A DNA stretch of 64,000 nt, taken from Anaerolineae bacterium. Lineage in GTDB: Bacteria; Chloroflexota; Anaerolineae; Aggregatilineales; Phototrophicaceae. Shown in pieces: positions 32,318 through 41,315 of this stretch. The position numbers were made by a program, and so were the translations under genes. The notes beneath the pieces are model-generated. The model saw only the letters and a list, made by a program, of their open reading frames with translations. It was not told where the DNA came from and did no database searches. How positions within the stretch are numbered: position 1 is the stretch's first letter; each line of letters starts with the position of its first letter. The DNA is taken from positions 62,001 to 126,000 of the forward strand of contig JADLAY010000075.1 in NCBI GenBank assembly GCA_020849765.1, read 5' to 3'.

Positions 32318-33943
32318 ATGACCTCGTCAAGATTGCGTCTGCTTTTGTCGGTTCTCTTGTTAGTGATGTTCACATTCGTTTTGACGCTGCATCCAATCAG
32401 CGCGCAGGATGAAGGTGTCAATCTGCGCTGGTCAATCGAGGGGATCAACGATTTGGCCTCGCTCGATCCCGCCAAGGCGAGCGATTCGCAGGGCTTCACG
32501 GTCATCGGGCTGCTCTATGGCGGTCTGGTGCGTCTGGATGGCGATCTCAACGTGATTCCGGATCTGGCCGAAAGCTGGACGGTCTCCGACGATGGCCTGA
32601 CCTACACATTCACGCTGCGCGAAGGCACGCTGTTCTCCGACGGCTCGCCGATCACCGCCGCCGACGTGATCTGGTCGCTGACGCACGCGCTCGATCCGAA
32701 CACCGGCGGCTGGACCGGGCCGTTCTATCTGTCGAACATCGTCGGCGCGAATGATGTGGCCGAGGGCACGACGACGGAACTGGCCGGGGCGGTCGCAGTC
32801 GATGATCGCACGGTGGAACTTTCGATCAGCCAGCCGTCGGCCTATTTCCTCAGCCAGTTGACATTTGGCTCGGCCAAGGTCGTTTCCAAGGCGCAGGCGG
32901 AAGCCGACCCGACCGGTTGGGAGAGCAGCCCGGTGACGAGCGGCCCGTTCCAGGTGCAGGAATGGAATCACGGCCAGAACATCATCCTGGTGCCGAACAC
33001 CAATTACTGGCAGGCGCCGACCATTGCCACCCTGACGATGCCTTTCATCCAGGACAGCGAGACGGCTTACCAGCTCTACATCACGGGCGAACTGGATATC
33101 ATGGGCAGCCAGCAGAACGGCATCCCGGCGGTGCACGTGCCGGAATCGGAAACGCTGCCGGACTTCCGCTCGACACCCTTGTTCGCGGTGCGCTATGTCG
33201 GCTTCAACAACATGATCCCGCCGTTCGACAACGTCAATGTGCGGCGCGCGTTTGCACTGGCTATCGACAAGGCAACGCTCGCGAATGACGTACTCGGTGG
33301 CACCGTCGTGCCGACGGATCGCATCCTGCCGCTGGGGATTCCCGGCTCCGAACTGCCGATCACCGGCCTGAGCTTCGATCCAGATGCCGCGAAAGCCGCC
33401 CTTGCGGAAGCCGGTCTGACGCCGGAGACCCTCGGCCCGGTGACGCTGACGTACGGCGTCGAGGGCGAGAACGAACGCGTCGTCACCGTGCTGCAGGCGA
33501 TGTGGCAGGAGAACCTCGGCGTCTCCGTCACGCTGGAGCCGCTCGAACTGACGACCTTCAGCGCACGCCTGAACGAAACCTACGAGACCCCGGAGACGGG
33601 CATCCAGGCCTACTACAGCGTTTGGGGCGCGGACTATCCCGATCCGCAGAACTTCATCTCGCAGCAGCTGCGCACCGGCGTCGGCAACAACAACGGCCAT
33701 TATTCGAACGCCGAGTTCGATGCCCTGGTCGACGAGGCCGATGTGCTGACGGGCGATGTGGCACAGCGCATGAGTCTGTACAACCAGGCCGAGCAGATCG
33801 CGGTCGACGAGGTGGGTTGGCTGCCGCTCTTCAACCCGCGGCTGAACATTCTCGTGCGCCCCGAAGTCGAAGGCATCGTCTTCAATGGGCAGGGTTTGAT
33901 CATCCCGGATTACTCTGCACTGACCGTCGCGCCCGCCATGTAG
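32318..33943 (+). CDS. Peptide/nickel-type ABC substrate-binding protein (SBP family 5)
   Basis: A 541-residue secreted receptor from ATG 32318 (AGGAG at 7 bases). It has a signal peptide ending near SAQDEG. Family 5 features are DPAKASDSQGF, LYGGLVRLDGDLNVIPDLAESW and the SVWGADYPDPQNF loop near 430. It captures peptides, or another small ligand, for the downstream permeases. No lipobox is visible, so it may be free or tethered by an uncleaved signal. Neither ATPase is encoded in the window. Confidence 0.9.
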   Translation: MTSSRLRLLLSVLLLVMFTFVLTLHPISAQDEGVNLRWSIEGINDLASLDPAKASDSQGFTVIGLLYGGLVRLDGDLNVIPDLAESWTVSDDGLTYTFTLREGTLFSDGSPITAADVIWSLTHALDPNTGGWTGPFYLSNIVGANDVAEGTTTELAGAVAVDDRTVELSISQPSAYFLSQLTFGSAKVVSKAQAEADPTGWESSPVTSGPFQVQEWNHGQNIILVPNTNYWQAPTIATLTMPFIQDSETAYQLYITGELDIMGSQQNGIPAVHVPESETLPDFRSTPLFAVRYVGFNNMIPPFDNVNVRRAFALAIDKATLANDVLGGTVVPTDRILPLGIPGSELPITGLSFDPDAAKAALAEAGLTPETLGPVTLTYGVEGENERVVTVLQAMWQENLGVSVTLEPLELTTFSARLNETYETPETGIQAYYSVWGADYPDPQNFISQQLRTGVGNNNGHYSNAEFDALVDEADVLTGDVAQRMSLYNQAEQIAVDEVGWLPLFNPRLNILVRPEVEGIVFNGQGLIIPDYSALTVAPAM

Positions 33944-33964
33944 TCGACTCATTGGGAGAAAACG

Positions 33965-33992
33965 AACGACCGGGAACAGAGTCCCGGTCGTT
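33965..33992 (+). other. 11-bp hairpin between binding-protein and permease genes
   Basis: AACGACCGGGA (33965-33975) pairs fully with TCCCGGTCGTT (33982-33992). No T run follows and the permease ATG is 11 bases on with no clear ribosome site. Such a structure would protect the 3' end of the binding-protein message and lower permease expression. Confidence 0.6.
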
Positions 33993-34003
33993 CCTGCCCG
34001 CCT

Positions 34004-34942
34004 ATGATCAGAGTTATCCTTCGCCGCCTTATCAGCCTGCCCTTCGTCGTACTCAGCATCACGATCATCACGTTCATGGTCGGCTATCTCGCGCCGGGTG
34101 ACCCGATCCTCTCGATGATGGGTTCGCGCCGCGATCCGGATACCTACGAGCGCCTGCGCCATCTCTACGGCCTCGATCAGCCCTGGTACGATCAATACGT
34201 CGATTACGCGTCCGGGCTGCTGCAAGGTGACCTCGGCCTGTCGTATCGCTATCAAGGGCGCCCGGTGCTGGATCTGATCGGCAGCGGTGTGCTCGTCTCC
34301 GTGCAGTTGGGGTTAGCCGCGTTGACGCTAAGCCTCAGCATCGGCATCCCGGTCGGCTTGTGGTCGGCGCTGCGCCAGAATTCGTTCGTCGACCGCGCCG
34401 GCATGACGGCGATGCTGACACTGTATGCCGTCCCCAGTTTTGTACTGATTCCTATTTTTCGCTGGATCAATTACCAGTTTTACACGCGAGGGCTACCGTC
34501 GCTGCCTCAGGCGGGCTGGGGGCGGCCTGAACACTGGATCATGCCTGTGATTGTGCTGGCCGCCGCCAGCATGGGGTATATTGCCCGGCTGACGCGCGTC
34601 AGCATGCTGGAAGTGCTCAAGGAGGATTACCTGCGCACGGCGCAGGCCAAGGGGCTGCGCAACCGGCGCATCCGCTGGATTCACGCCTTCCGCAATGCGC
34701 TGATCCCGATCGTGACGGTCATCAGCCCGTCGATCGCCTTTCTCGTGACGGGCACCTTCGTCGTCGAAACGCTGTTTTCGATCCCCGGCATTGGCTATCT
34801 GTCCGTGCAGTCGATCTCACAGCGCGACTACCCGGTCATCCAGAGCACGACCGTCATCCTGGCGGTGGCAGTGCTCTTTATGAACCTGGTGACTGATCTG
34901 CTCTACATGCTGCTTGACCCGCGCATCCGTGTGGAGGGTTGA
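34004..34942 (+). CDS. ABC importer permease, DppB-type
   Basis: A 312-residue membrane protein with an N-terminal helix (RRLISLPFVVLSITIITFM), the DppB-specific loop DPDTYERLRHLYGLDQPW, about six helices, and the EAA cytoplasmic loop YLRTAQAKGLRNRRI that docks the ATPase. It joins the 34943 permease to form the channel for a family 5 binding protein. Its stop is directly followed by the next gene's GTG. Confidence 0.9.
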   Translation: MIRVILRRLISLPFVVLSITIITFMVGYLAPGDPILSMMGSRRDPDTYERLRHLYGLDQPWYDQYVDYASGLLQGDLGLSYRYQGRPVLDLIGSGVLVSVQLGLAALTLSLSIGIPVGLWSALRQNSFVDRAGMTAMLTLYAVPSFVLIPIFRWINYQFYTRGLPSLPQAGWGRPEHWIMPVIVLAAASMGYIARLTRVSMLEVLKEDYLRTAQAKGLRNRRIRWIHAFRNALIPIVTVISPSIAFLVTGTFVVETLFSIPGIGYLSVQSISQRDYPVIQSTTVILAVAVLFMNLVTDLLYMLLDPRIRVEG

Positions 34943-35884
34943 GTGAGCGATTCCACCTCTAATCTCACGCCCTCGCCGGAGACGCGGCTGACCTCCATCC
35001 GACCAGGCATGGGGCAAACGCACTTACCGCCGTTCGTGCGCCGTCTGATGACGAACCGGCTGGCGGTCGTCAGCCTGATCGTCGTCATCCTGCTCGTGCT
35101 CATCGCCACGCTCGGCCCGGCGATTTACACGGCCAGCCCGATCACACCCGACTACAAAGCGATCAATCAAGTGCCGACTGCGGAACATCTGCTGGGGACG
35201 GATAACCTGGGCCGTGACACGCTTGCGCGCCTGATCTATGGTCTGCGTGTCTCTTTGATCGTCGCCTTCTACGTCGAGCTGCTCAATATCTCACTTGGGG
35301 CGACGCTCGGCCTGCTGGCGGGATATTTCGGCGGGCTGCTCGACGTCATCGTCACGCGCATTGCCGACATCCTGTTCGCGTTCCCCGGTTTGCTGCTGGC
35401 GATTCTGGTGGCGGCGACCTTTGGCCCGGCGGTGACGGAACAGTTTGGCGGCATCGGTCGCTTGCTGTTGGTGACCGGCTCACTCAGTCTCGTCAGTTGG
35501 CCGCTGATGGCGCGCCTGGTGCGCAGCCAGACGCTGACACTCAAGGAGCAGGAATTTGTGACGGCGGCCCGTTCGCTCGGCGCAAGCGACCGGCGCATCA
35601 TGCTCACGTACATCCTGCCCAACGTGGCCGGGATCATCCTCGTCAGCAGCACTCTCGATATCGCCAGCGTCGTCGTCAACGAGGCAGTGCTGAGTCTGCT
35701 CGGCCTGGGCATCCAGCCGCCTGATCCCAGTATCGGCAAGATGATCACCGACGCGACGCCCTTCCTGGATGCCAATCCGCTGCAAGTATTCTTCCCTAGC
35801 TTCGCGCTGATGCTGATCGTGCTGGGCGTGTCATTCGTCGGCGATGGCCTGCGCGACGCGACCGATCCACAGAGCCTGCACTGA
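34943..35884 (+). CDS. ABC importer permease, DppC-type
   Basis: A 313-residue permease starting at GTG 34943 immediately after the DppB stop, with GGAGG just upstream. DppC marks are LLGTDNLGRDTLARLIYG in the periplasmic loop and the EAA loop FVTAARSLGASDRRI. About six helices are present, plus a polar N-terminal tail. No DppD/DppF ATPase follows: the next gene converges from the other strand. The importer must borrow ATPases encoded elsewhere. Confidence 0.9.
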   Translation: MSDSTSNLTPSPETRLTSIRPGMGQTHLPPFVRRLMTNRLAVVSLIVVILLVLIATLGPAIYTASPITPDYKAINQVPTAEHLLGTDNLGRDTLARLIYGLRVSLIVAFYVELLNISLGATLGLLAGYFGGLLDVIVTRIADILFAFPGLLLAILVAATFGPAVTEQFGGIGRLLLVTGSLSLVSWPLMARLVRSQTLTLKEQEFVTAARSLGASDRRIMLTYILPNVAGIILVSSTLDIASVVVNEAVLSLLGLGIQPPDPSIGKMITDATPFLDANPLQVFFPSFALMLIVLGVSFVGDGLRDATDPQSLH

Positions 35885-35895
35885 CGCGGCCAGCC

Positions 35896-38523
35896 TCACT
35901 CGGAGCGCAAGGCGCGCGCCGTCACCAACTGCGACAGCTTGTAAGCCGGGTAGACGCCCGCCAGCAGCGCCGCGACGATAGCGACGGCAAAGGCTGAGAT
36001 CAGCTCGTTTGGCGTCAGCAGGAGCTGCATCGTCCAGCCGAACGAGCGCACGTTGATGACGTAGATCAGCACAATTGCCAGCACGACGCCAATCGGCAGC
36101 GCCAGCAGCCCCGCCGTCGTGCCCATCAGACCGGTCTGGATCAGCGTATAGTTCCACAGTTGGCGCGGCGTCAGGCCGACGGCGCGCATCGTCCCATATT
36201 GGCGTGTTTGCTCCAGTTGCAGCGCCATCAGCGCGCTCAGGATGCCGATGAAGGCGACGATCGTCGCCAGCAGGCGCAGCGCGACCGTGATCGAGAAGGC
36301 GCGCTCGAACACGTCGAAGACATTGGCGCGCAGGGCGGCGTTGCTGCGCACTTGCAGATCGGTGCCTGCCAGCGCCTCACGGATGCGGATGAGCGTGGCG
36401 TCGGCGTCCGCGCCCGGCTGAACGAAGACGGCCATGGTCGAGATGTACGGATCGTCGTAGAAGCGGCGGTAGACGTTGTCGGTCATGAAGACCGTGCCCT
36501 GGTCGGCGGAGTAGTCATAGTAGACGCCGACGATGTCGAAGGTCTGTTCGCCGTTATCGGTCAGCAGCGTGAGCTGGTGCTGCTCCGGCGTGATGCCGCG
36601 GCGGTAGGCGAACGGCTCGCTGACCATGATCGCGCCGTCTTGCAGCGCCTGCCAGTAGTTATCGCGGTCGACCGACAGCCAGGCGAACGCGCGCCGGTCG
36701 GTGACTTCGCCATCCGCCACGCCCAGGTTGACCGGCGGCAGATCGGGGTAGTCGGGGGCGATGACGGTCACGCCGCGGCCAGCGGTGATGTGGGCAATGC
36801 CTTCGATGCCGCGTATCCGTTCGAGCAGCGACCGGTCGATGTCGGCGGTGACGCGCGTCGTCGTGGCGGACACGGGCGACACGTAGATATCCGCGCCCAG
36901 CGTGTTATCGAGCCAGTCGGCGACGGTGTTGCGGAAGCTGGCAATCATGACGCTGACACCGACGATCACGCTGACAGCGACGGTCAGCGCGGCGACAGCG
37001 ACCGACGTCCGGCTGAGCGAACGGGACACGGCGCGCGGCGCCATCCGTCCCAGGACGCCGAATAGGCGCTCGGTCAGCGGTGTCGATGCGCTCATGAACA
37101 ACAGCAGCATCGCCGGAGTCAACAGCGCGCCGCCGACGACGATGGCGAACAACGCCAGAAAGCTGACGATGATGCTCTGCGTCGGCAGCGCGAGCAGCCC
37201 AACGCCGACCAGCCCCAGCAGCAGGGCCGCCAGCGTGATGTAGGGCAGCAGGTGACGAGCCGAGGCTTCCGCATCCGAGCGGCGCAGGCTGCCGATGGGC
37301 GGTGTGCGCGTGGCGTCATACGAGGGAATGGCCGCCGCGAAGATGCTCGCCAGCAGGCCGATGCCCGCGCCCTTGAGCAGCGTGAACGGTTCGACGCTGA
37401 CGCGCTGTACGTCAATCGAGAAGTACAGGTCAGAGATCGTCTGCGCGACGAGGCTGACGGAGGCGCGCCCGAAGATGATGCCGAGCGCCAAGCCCAGGGC
37501 GACCCCGACTGCGCCCAGCAGCAGCGCTTCACTGAGGACGAGCGCGAAAATCTGGCGGCGGCTGGCGCCGAGTGCGCGCAGGATGCCAATCGCTGCGCGG
37601 CGCTGGACAACACTGAAGGTGACCGTGTTGTAGATGAGGAAGACGCCGACGACGAGCGCCAGCAAACTCAGTGCTTGCAGGTTGAGTTCGAAGGCGGCGG
37701 TCATCTGGCGCAGGGTGCTGTTCTGCTCGTCAGGTGTCGTCAGGACAGCGCCCGTGGGCAGCAGCTCACGGATCGGCGTCAGATCGTAGCCATCGGGCAG
37801 GATCATGTCGATGCGGCTGATCATACCCGGCTGGCCGACCAGCGCCTGCGCCGTGGCGATGTCCGTCAGCAGCAGCGTTTCCAGCGCTTGCGCGCTCATG
37901 TCGTCGCTCGCTTGCAGGATGCCGACGACGCGCACCGTCACCTCGCGGCCTTTCGGGCGCAGCGTGATCGTGGCGCCAGGCGCCACACCGTAGCGCGCGG
38001 CAAGCTGCCCGCTGATCAGCACCGTGTTCGGCTCGGCGATGAAGCTGTTGAGCGCTTCGAACGGATTCTGGTTTTCGCCCTCGACCGTCACCGTCGTCAG
38101 GTAGCTGCGGAAGGGCGGTTCGGCGAACGGATCGACGCCGAGCAGCAGCAGTGGCTGCTCGCCGAGTTCGACCGCCGTGACGTACTCGTCGACGACGGGC
38201 GCGATCTGGCGCAGGCCGAGGTCGAGCCTCAGGCGGCGGTATAGTTCGGTCGGCAGGCCGTTGGTGCCGCCGTAAATTTGGTGCGTCGCTTTGCCCGTGA
38301 TCGTGTCCGTGCTCAGGTTGAAAGCGCGGTTGGCGCTGCCGTTGGCAATGTCGATGGCGATGACGACGGCCACGCCGAGCGCTACGCCCAGCACGAACAG
38401 GATACTTTGCAGGAAGCGGCGGCTGATGTAACGCCCTGCAAGGCGCGGGATGATCGGTAGCTGCATCGAGATAGTCGGTCGGCTCGTTATTGGGTCAAAG
38501 GCGATTGTTGTGAAATCAATCAC
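35896..38523 (-). CDS. FtsX-family ABC permease (two FtsX domains)
   Basis: An 875-residue permease with a first helix near residue 35-60, a large extracytoplasmic MacB-like domain, a block of three FtsX helices (about 270-410), two central helices (about 425-480), a second extracellular domain and three final helices. This is the layout of LolE/MacB-type exporters. The true start may be ATG 38466, which gives a normal short tail before the first helix. No ribosome site decides. It shares its strand with a HEAT protein and a LolD-type ATPase that lie upstream. Confidence 0.85.
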   Translation of the reverse strand: MIDFTTIAFDPITSRPTISMQLPIIPRLAGRYISRRFLQSILFVLGVALGVAVVIAIDIANGSANRAFNLSTDTITGKATHQIYGGTNGLPTELYRRLRLDLGLRQIAPVVDEYVTAVELGEQPLLLLGVDPFAEPPFRSYLTTVTVEGENQNPFEALNSFIAEPNTVLISGQLAARYGVAPGATITLRPKGREVTVRVVGILQASDDMSAQALETLLLTDIATAQALVGQPGMISRIDMILPDGYDLTPIRELLPTGAVLTTPDEQNSTLRQMTAAFELNLQALSLLALVVGVFLIYNTVTFSVVQRRAAIGILRALGASRRQIFALVLSEALLLGAVGVALGLALGIIFGRASVSLVAQTISDLYFSIDVQRVSVEPFTLLKGAGIGLLASIFAAAIPSYDATRTPPIGSLRRSDAEASARHLLPYITLAALLLGLVGVGLLALPTQSIIVSFLALFAIVVGGALLTPAMLLLFMSASTPLTERLFGVLGRMAPRAVSRSLSRTSVAVAALTVAVSVIVGVSVMIASFRNTVADWLDNTLGADIYVSPVSATTTRVTADIDRSLLERIRGIEGIAHITAGRGVTVIAPDYPDLPPVNLGVADGEVTDRRAFAWLSVDRDNYWQALQDGAIMVSEPFAYRRGITPEQHQLTLLTDNGEQTFDIVGVYYDYSADQGTVFMTDNVYRRFYDDPYISTMAVFVQPGADADATLIRIREALAGTDLQVRSNAALRANVFDVFERAFSITVALRLLATIVAFIGILSALMALQLEQTRQYGTMRAVGLTPRQLWNYTLIQTGLMGTTAGLLALPIGVVLAIVLIYVINVRSFGWTMQLLLTPNELISAFAVAIVAALLAGVYPAYKLSQLVTARALRSE

Positions 38524-38627
38524 AAGTTTACGCGAAATTGACCCATTCTGAGGTTAGACGGCGCTAAGCAATGTCTGCAAGCGGGCGCTGGAGACGTCGA
38601 GGGCGTGATGAGGCGAATGTACGAGGG

Positions 38628-39065
38628 TCAGGCGCTCGGTTCTGGCTCGCGCGCGATCTCGTCTTTTTTGTCTCGGCTTTGCAGGCGCACTAAAGCTTTT
38701 CCTGCAACCTCGCGATAGCGTTCGTGATCCGATTGAAGCAATGGCTGCAGCGCCGGGATGGCGCGCGGGTCACCGATCTTGCCAAGAGCTTCTGCCGCGA
38801 ATAAGGGCGTTTGATAACCGGGGGCACGAAGTGCCTCGATCAACGGCTCCACAGCGCGGACATCGCCAAGATTACCGAGCATCATGGCTGCGCGCCCGCG
38901 GACGATCAGATCTTCATGTTTATTGCTGACGACAAAGATCAGCATGCGAAGGGCATCTTCGCCGCCGATCATGCCGAGCTTCATTATGGCCGTGCGCCGA
39001 CGTTCTTTATTGACGTCGCGCAGTTCAGCCATCACTTGCTTCACCTCATGCGTCACATTGGACAT
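38628..39065 (-). CDS. HEAT-repeat protein
   Basis: A 145-residue soluble protein of about four HEAT-like repeats, each with a G-D-RA or G-VRA turn (GDVRAVEPLIEAL, GDPRAIPALQPLL), as in phycocyanobilin-lyase-type HEAT repeats. It is probably a protein-binding scaffold. It lies between the ATPase gene and the permease gene of the FtsX transporter on the same strand, so it may be an accessory subunit, though gaps of 96 and 104 bases separate them. Confidence 0.8.
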   Translation of the reverse strand: MSNVTHEVKQVMAELRDVNKERRRTAIMKLGMIGGEDALRMLIFVVSNKHEDLIVRGRAAMMLGNLGDVRAVEPLIEALRAPGYQTPLFAAEALGKIGDPRAIPALQPLLQSDHERYREVAGKALVRLQSRDKKDEIAREPEPSA

Positions 39066-39161
39066 CAGTACGTCACCTTTCGATCACTCCGCCGCTGGAT
39101 GCTGCCGCGCAAATCTGCGGTCGGCCGCGGTGCTATTTGGACGTAACGATTCGCTCATGCT

Positions 39162-39911
39162 TCAGGCCTCCTGAACCGCCAGTTCTACATAATCTGCGGT
39201 CGATTCAGCCTGCTTCGTAACGACGAGCTTACCCTCGTGAATCCGGCATACTCGATCGGCCAACGGCACAATCTCAGGATTGTGTGTGGCCATGATCAAT
39301 GTACGTTCCGCATCACGGGTAAGTTCTAACAATAAGGTAAGCACCAATTTGCCGGTATCTTCGTCAAGATTCCCTGTAGGTTCGTCCGCGAGGACCAGCG
39401 CCGGTTCGGTGACGAGCGCGCGCGCGATGGCGATGCGCTGCTGTTCGCCGCCACTGAGCTTATCAGGAAAGCTGGCGGCGCGATGCCCCAACCCCACGCG
39501 CTCAAGCAGTGCAATGGCCCGGCGTTCAGCTTCGCGCCGGTCATCACCGCGCAGTTCGAGCGGCAGTGTGATGTTTTCGAGCACGGTCAACGTCGGGATG
39601 AGATTGAAAAACTGGAAGACAATGCCAATCTGGTCGCGCCGGAAACGCGTCCGTTCGTACTCACTCAAGCGGGTGATGTCAGTCTCGTGAATGATGACAT
39701 GCCCCGCCTCGGGATCATCTATACCACTGATAAGGTTGAGCAGCGTACTCTTACCACTTCCGCTCTTGCCCAGGATGACGAAGAACTCACCATCCTCAAT
39801 TGTCAGGTCGATTCCGTCGAGTATCTGGCGGGTGCGGGTACCTTCAGTATAGGTTTTTTGCAAACCGCTGATCTGGAGTGTATACGGCGGGCGGTGGATG
39901 TCGCTACTCAT
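39162..39911 (-). CDS. ABC transporter ATPase, LolD/MacB-type
   Basis: A 249-residue ATPase with Walker A GKSGSGKST (48-56), Q loop FQFFNLIPTLTV, signature LSGGEQQR, Walker B ALVLADEPTGNLD and switch His in MATHNPE. This composition is typical of ATPases that pair with FtsX-type permeases. The likely partner is the 875-residue permease 640 bases downstream. Confidence 0.92.
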   Translation of the reverse strand: MSSDIHRPPYTLQISGLQKTYTEGTRTRQILDGIDLTIEDGEFFVILGKSGSGKSTLLNLISGIDDPEAGHVIIHETDITRLSEYERTRFRRDQIGIVFQFFNLIPTLTVLENITLPLELRGDDRREAERRAIALLERVGLGHRAASFPDKLSGGEQQRIAIARALVTEPALVLADEPTGNLDEDTGKLVLTLLLELTRDAERTLIMATHNPEIVPLADRVCRIHEGKLVVTKQAESTADYVELAVQEA

Positions 39912-40205
39912 GCTCTTATTCTACTCATCCGAACCAAAATTGCGATGCAAAAAATGCATTGTGCTTCATTTCACTTGTGTATCTTAACAACGCCGGATGA
40001 GCGTGAGCTTATAGTCTCCTGATTCATAGGTTCAATATTGCCGCGCCTACGTTACAGTTGCCTAAAGCATAGCGCATTTACAAATTAGAGGGACCCATAT
40101 TTCGGAATTTGAGGATATATGTCAGGTGAAGGAGTATGAATATTGATACAATTGAATTGGCGTACAATAAGCCTATTAGCATCTTAAGGAATAGAATGGC
40201 GTCTC
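39912..40205. other. Intergenic region between divergent genes
   Basis: This 294-base AT-richer gap separates the ATPase gene (-) and the kinase-like gene (+). TACAAT at 40163-40168 is a likely -10 for the latter; TTGATA at 40143 is only 14 bases upstream of it. A TGCAAAAAATGCA inverted repeat lies near 39942-39957. No gene is seen. Confidence 0.4.
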
Positions 40206-41315
40206 ATGCTTACGGTTGATGGAGCGCTGGAAATTCTGGCACGATTTCAATCTGCGGCCCCACCGGCGGCAGCCGAAAAGCTGACCGGGGTCATGGAGTT
40301 GTTGCGGACGCTCGACGCCAACCAGGCGAAAGAGCCTGAGCCTTCGGCGGACAAGCCGCAGTCCGTGACCGATCTGCTTGCGGAACTGGTGGGTGAGGCG
40401 GGGTCGTCGACGTCGACACAAGACCTGGGCATGACCTCGGATGATTATTTTGACGAAGATGCTTCACCCACCGATCTGCTGAACCAGGTGCTGAATCCCG
40501 ATGCTGAAGTGGAGCGCGCGGAAGCCAACCTTAAGTGGCCGAAGCGTGGGGGAGCCGATCTGTGGGCGGCGGATGTCGAACGCGGGACGGGGATGCATCC
40601 GGCGGTGGTGGCAGCCGACGCGGGCGGCACCCCCTATCTCAACCTGATTACGACCATGCAAAAGCAGTTGCAGGGCACCCTGGCGGCAATCCGTGGCCAC
40701 GCTGACCGCCTGTACAGCGGCGGAACGGGCCATCTGATGCCGGGGCAGAGTGAGGCTATGCGCTCGATCCGCGAACACGTCGACGGCGCGCTCAGCCTGA
40801 TCGACGCCATGCAGCGAATCGAAGCGCTGCAGACGGGCCGCTATGCCATCCAGTTGAACACGTTTGACAGCGCCGAACTGATCCGGCGCGCGCGCGACCT
40901 GATGAAGGCGGCGGCACGCGCTCATGGCCATCACATCAACTTCGAAGCGCCGGAGAACCCGATTCGAGCGCGTGCGGATTTCGATCAATCGCTGGCGATC
41001 CTGGTCGACTTGATCGACAACGCCATTCGTTATACGCCGGAAGCCGACAGCATCGGCATCACGCTCGACAATCTGGGGTCGCACGTCCTCATCAGCGTCG
41101 TCGATACCGGCATCGGCCTTTCGCAAGCCGACTTAACGCACGTGGGGACGCCGTTCTGGCGCGCGCTGCATCAGCCGGTCGTGCAGGAGAATCCGGGCAG
41201 CGGGCTGCGGCTGCATCTGGCGCAGCAGATTCTGCATCTGCAGGATGGCGAACTGATCTTTTCCGGCGAACTCAACAAGGGCAGTACCTTCAGCTTCACG
41301 CTTCCCGTCGCGTAG
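40206..41315 (+). CDS. Histidine-kinase-like ATPase without a phospho-accepting His
   Basis: A 369-residue soluble protein. The N-terminal 135 residues are acidic and low in structure. A dimerisation-like helix pair follows, where the usual SHELRTP position reads MQKQLQG, so the His is Lys (K153). The ATP domain has the N box DLIDNAIRYTP (N272), G1 VDTGIGLS and G2 GSGLRLHLAQQIL. ATP binding looks intact, but His phosphorylation is not possible in the usual way. No response regulator is adjacent. It may act as a partner-binding or serine-kinase-type regulator. The gene ends 20 bases inside the convergent oxidase gene. Confidence 0.75.
   Translation: MLTVDGALEILARFQSAAPPAAAEKLTGVMELLRTLDANQAKEPEPSADKPQSVTDLLAELVGEAGSSTSTQDLGMTSDDYFDEDASPTDLLNQVLNPDAEVERAEANLKWPKRGGADLWAADVERGTGMHPAVVAADAGGTPYLNLITTMQKQLQGTLAAIRGHADRLYSGGTGHLMPGQSEAMRSIREHVDGALSLIDAMQRIEALQTGRYAIQLNTFDSAELIRRARDLMKAAARAHGHHINFEAPENPIRARADFDQSLAILVDLIDNAIRYTPEADSIGITLDNLGSHVLISVVDTGIGLSQADLTHVGTPFWRALHQPVVQENPGSGLRLHLAQQILHLQDGELIFSGELNKGSTFSFTLPVA

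Noticed and set aside
36160..38244. Long open frames on the + strand opposite the FtsX permease gene
   Set aside because: They are high-GC antisense frames, rich in Arg, Asp and Gln, with no domains. The minus frame encodes clear membrane helices.
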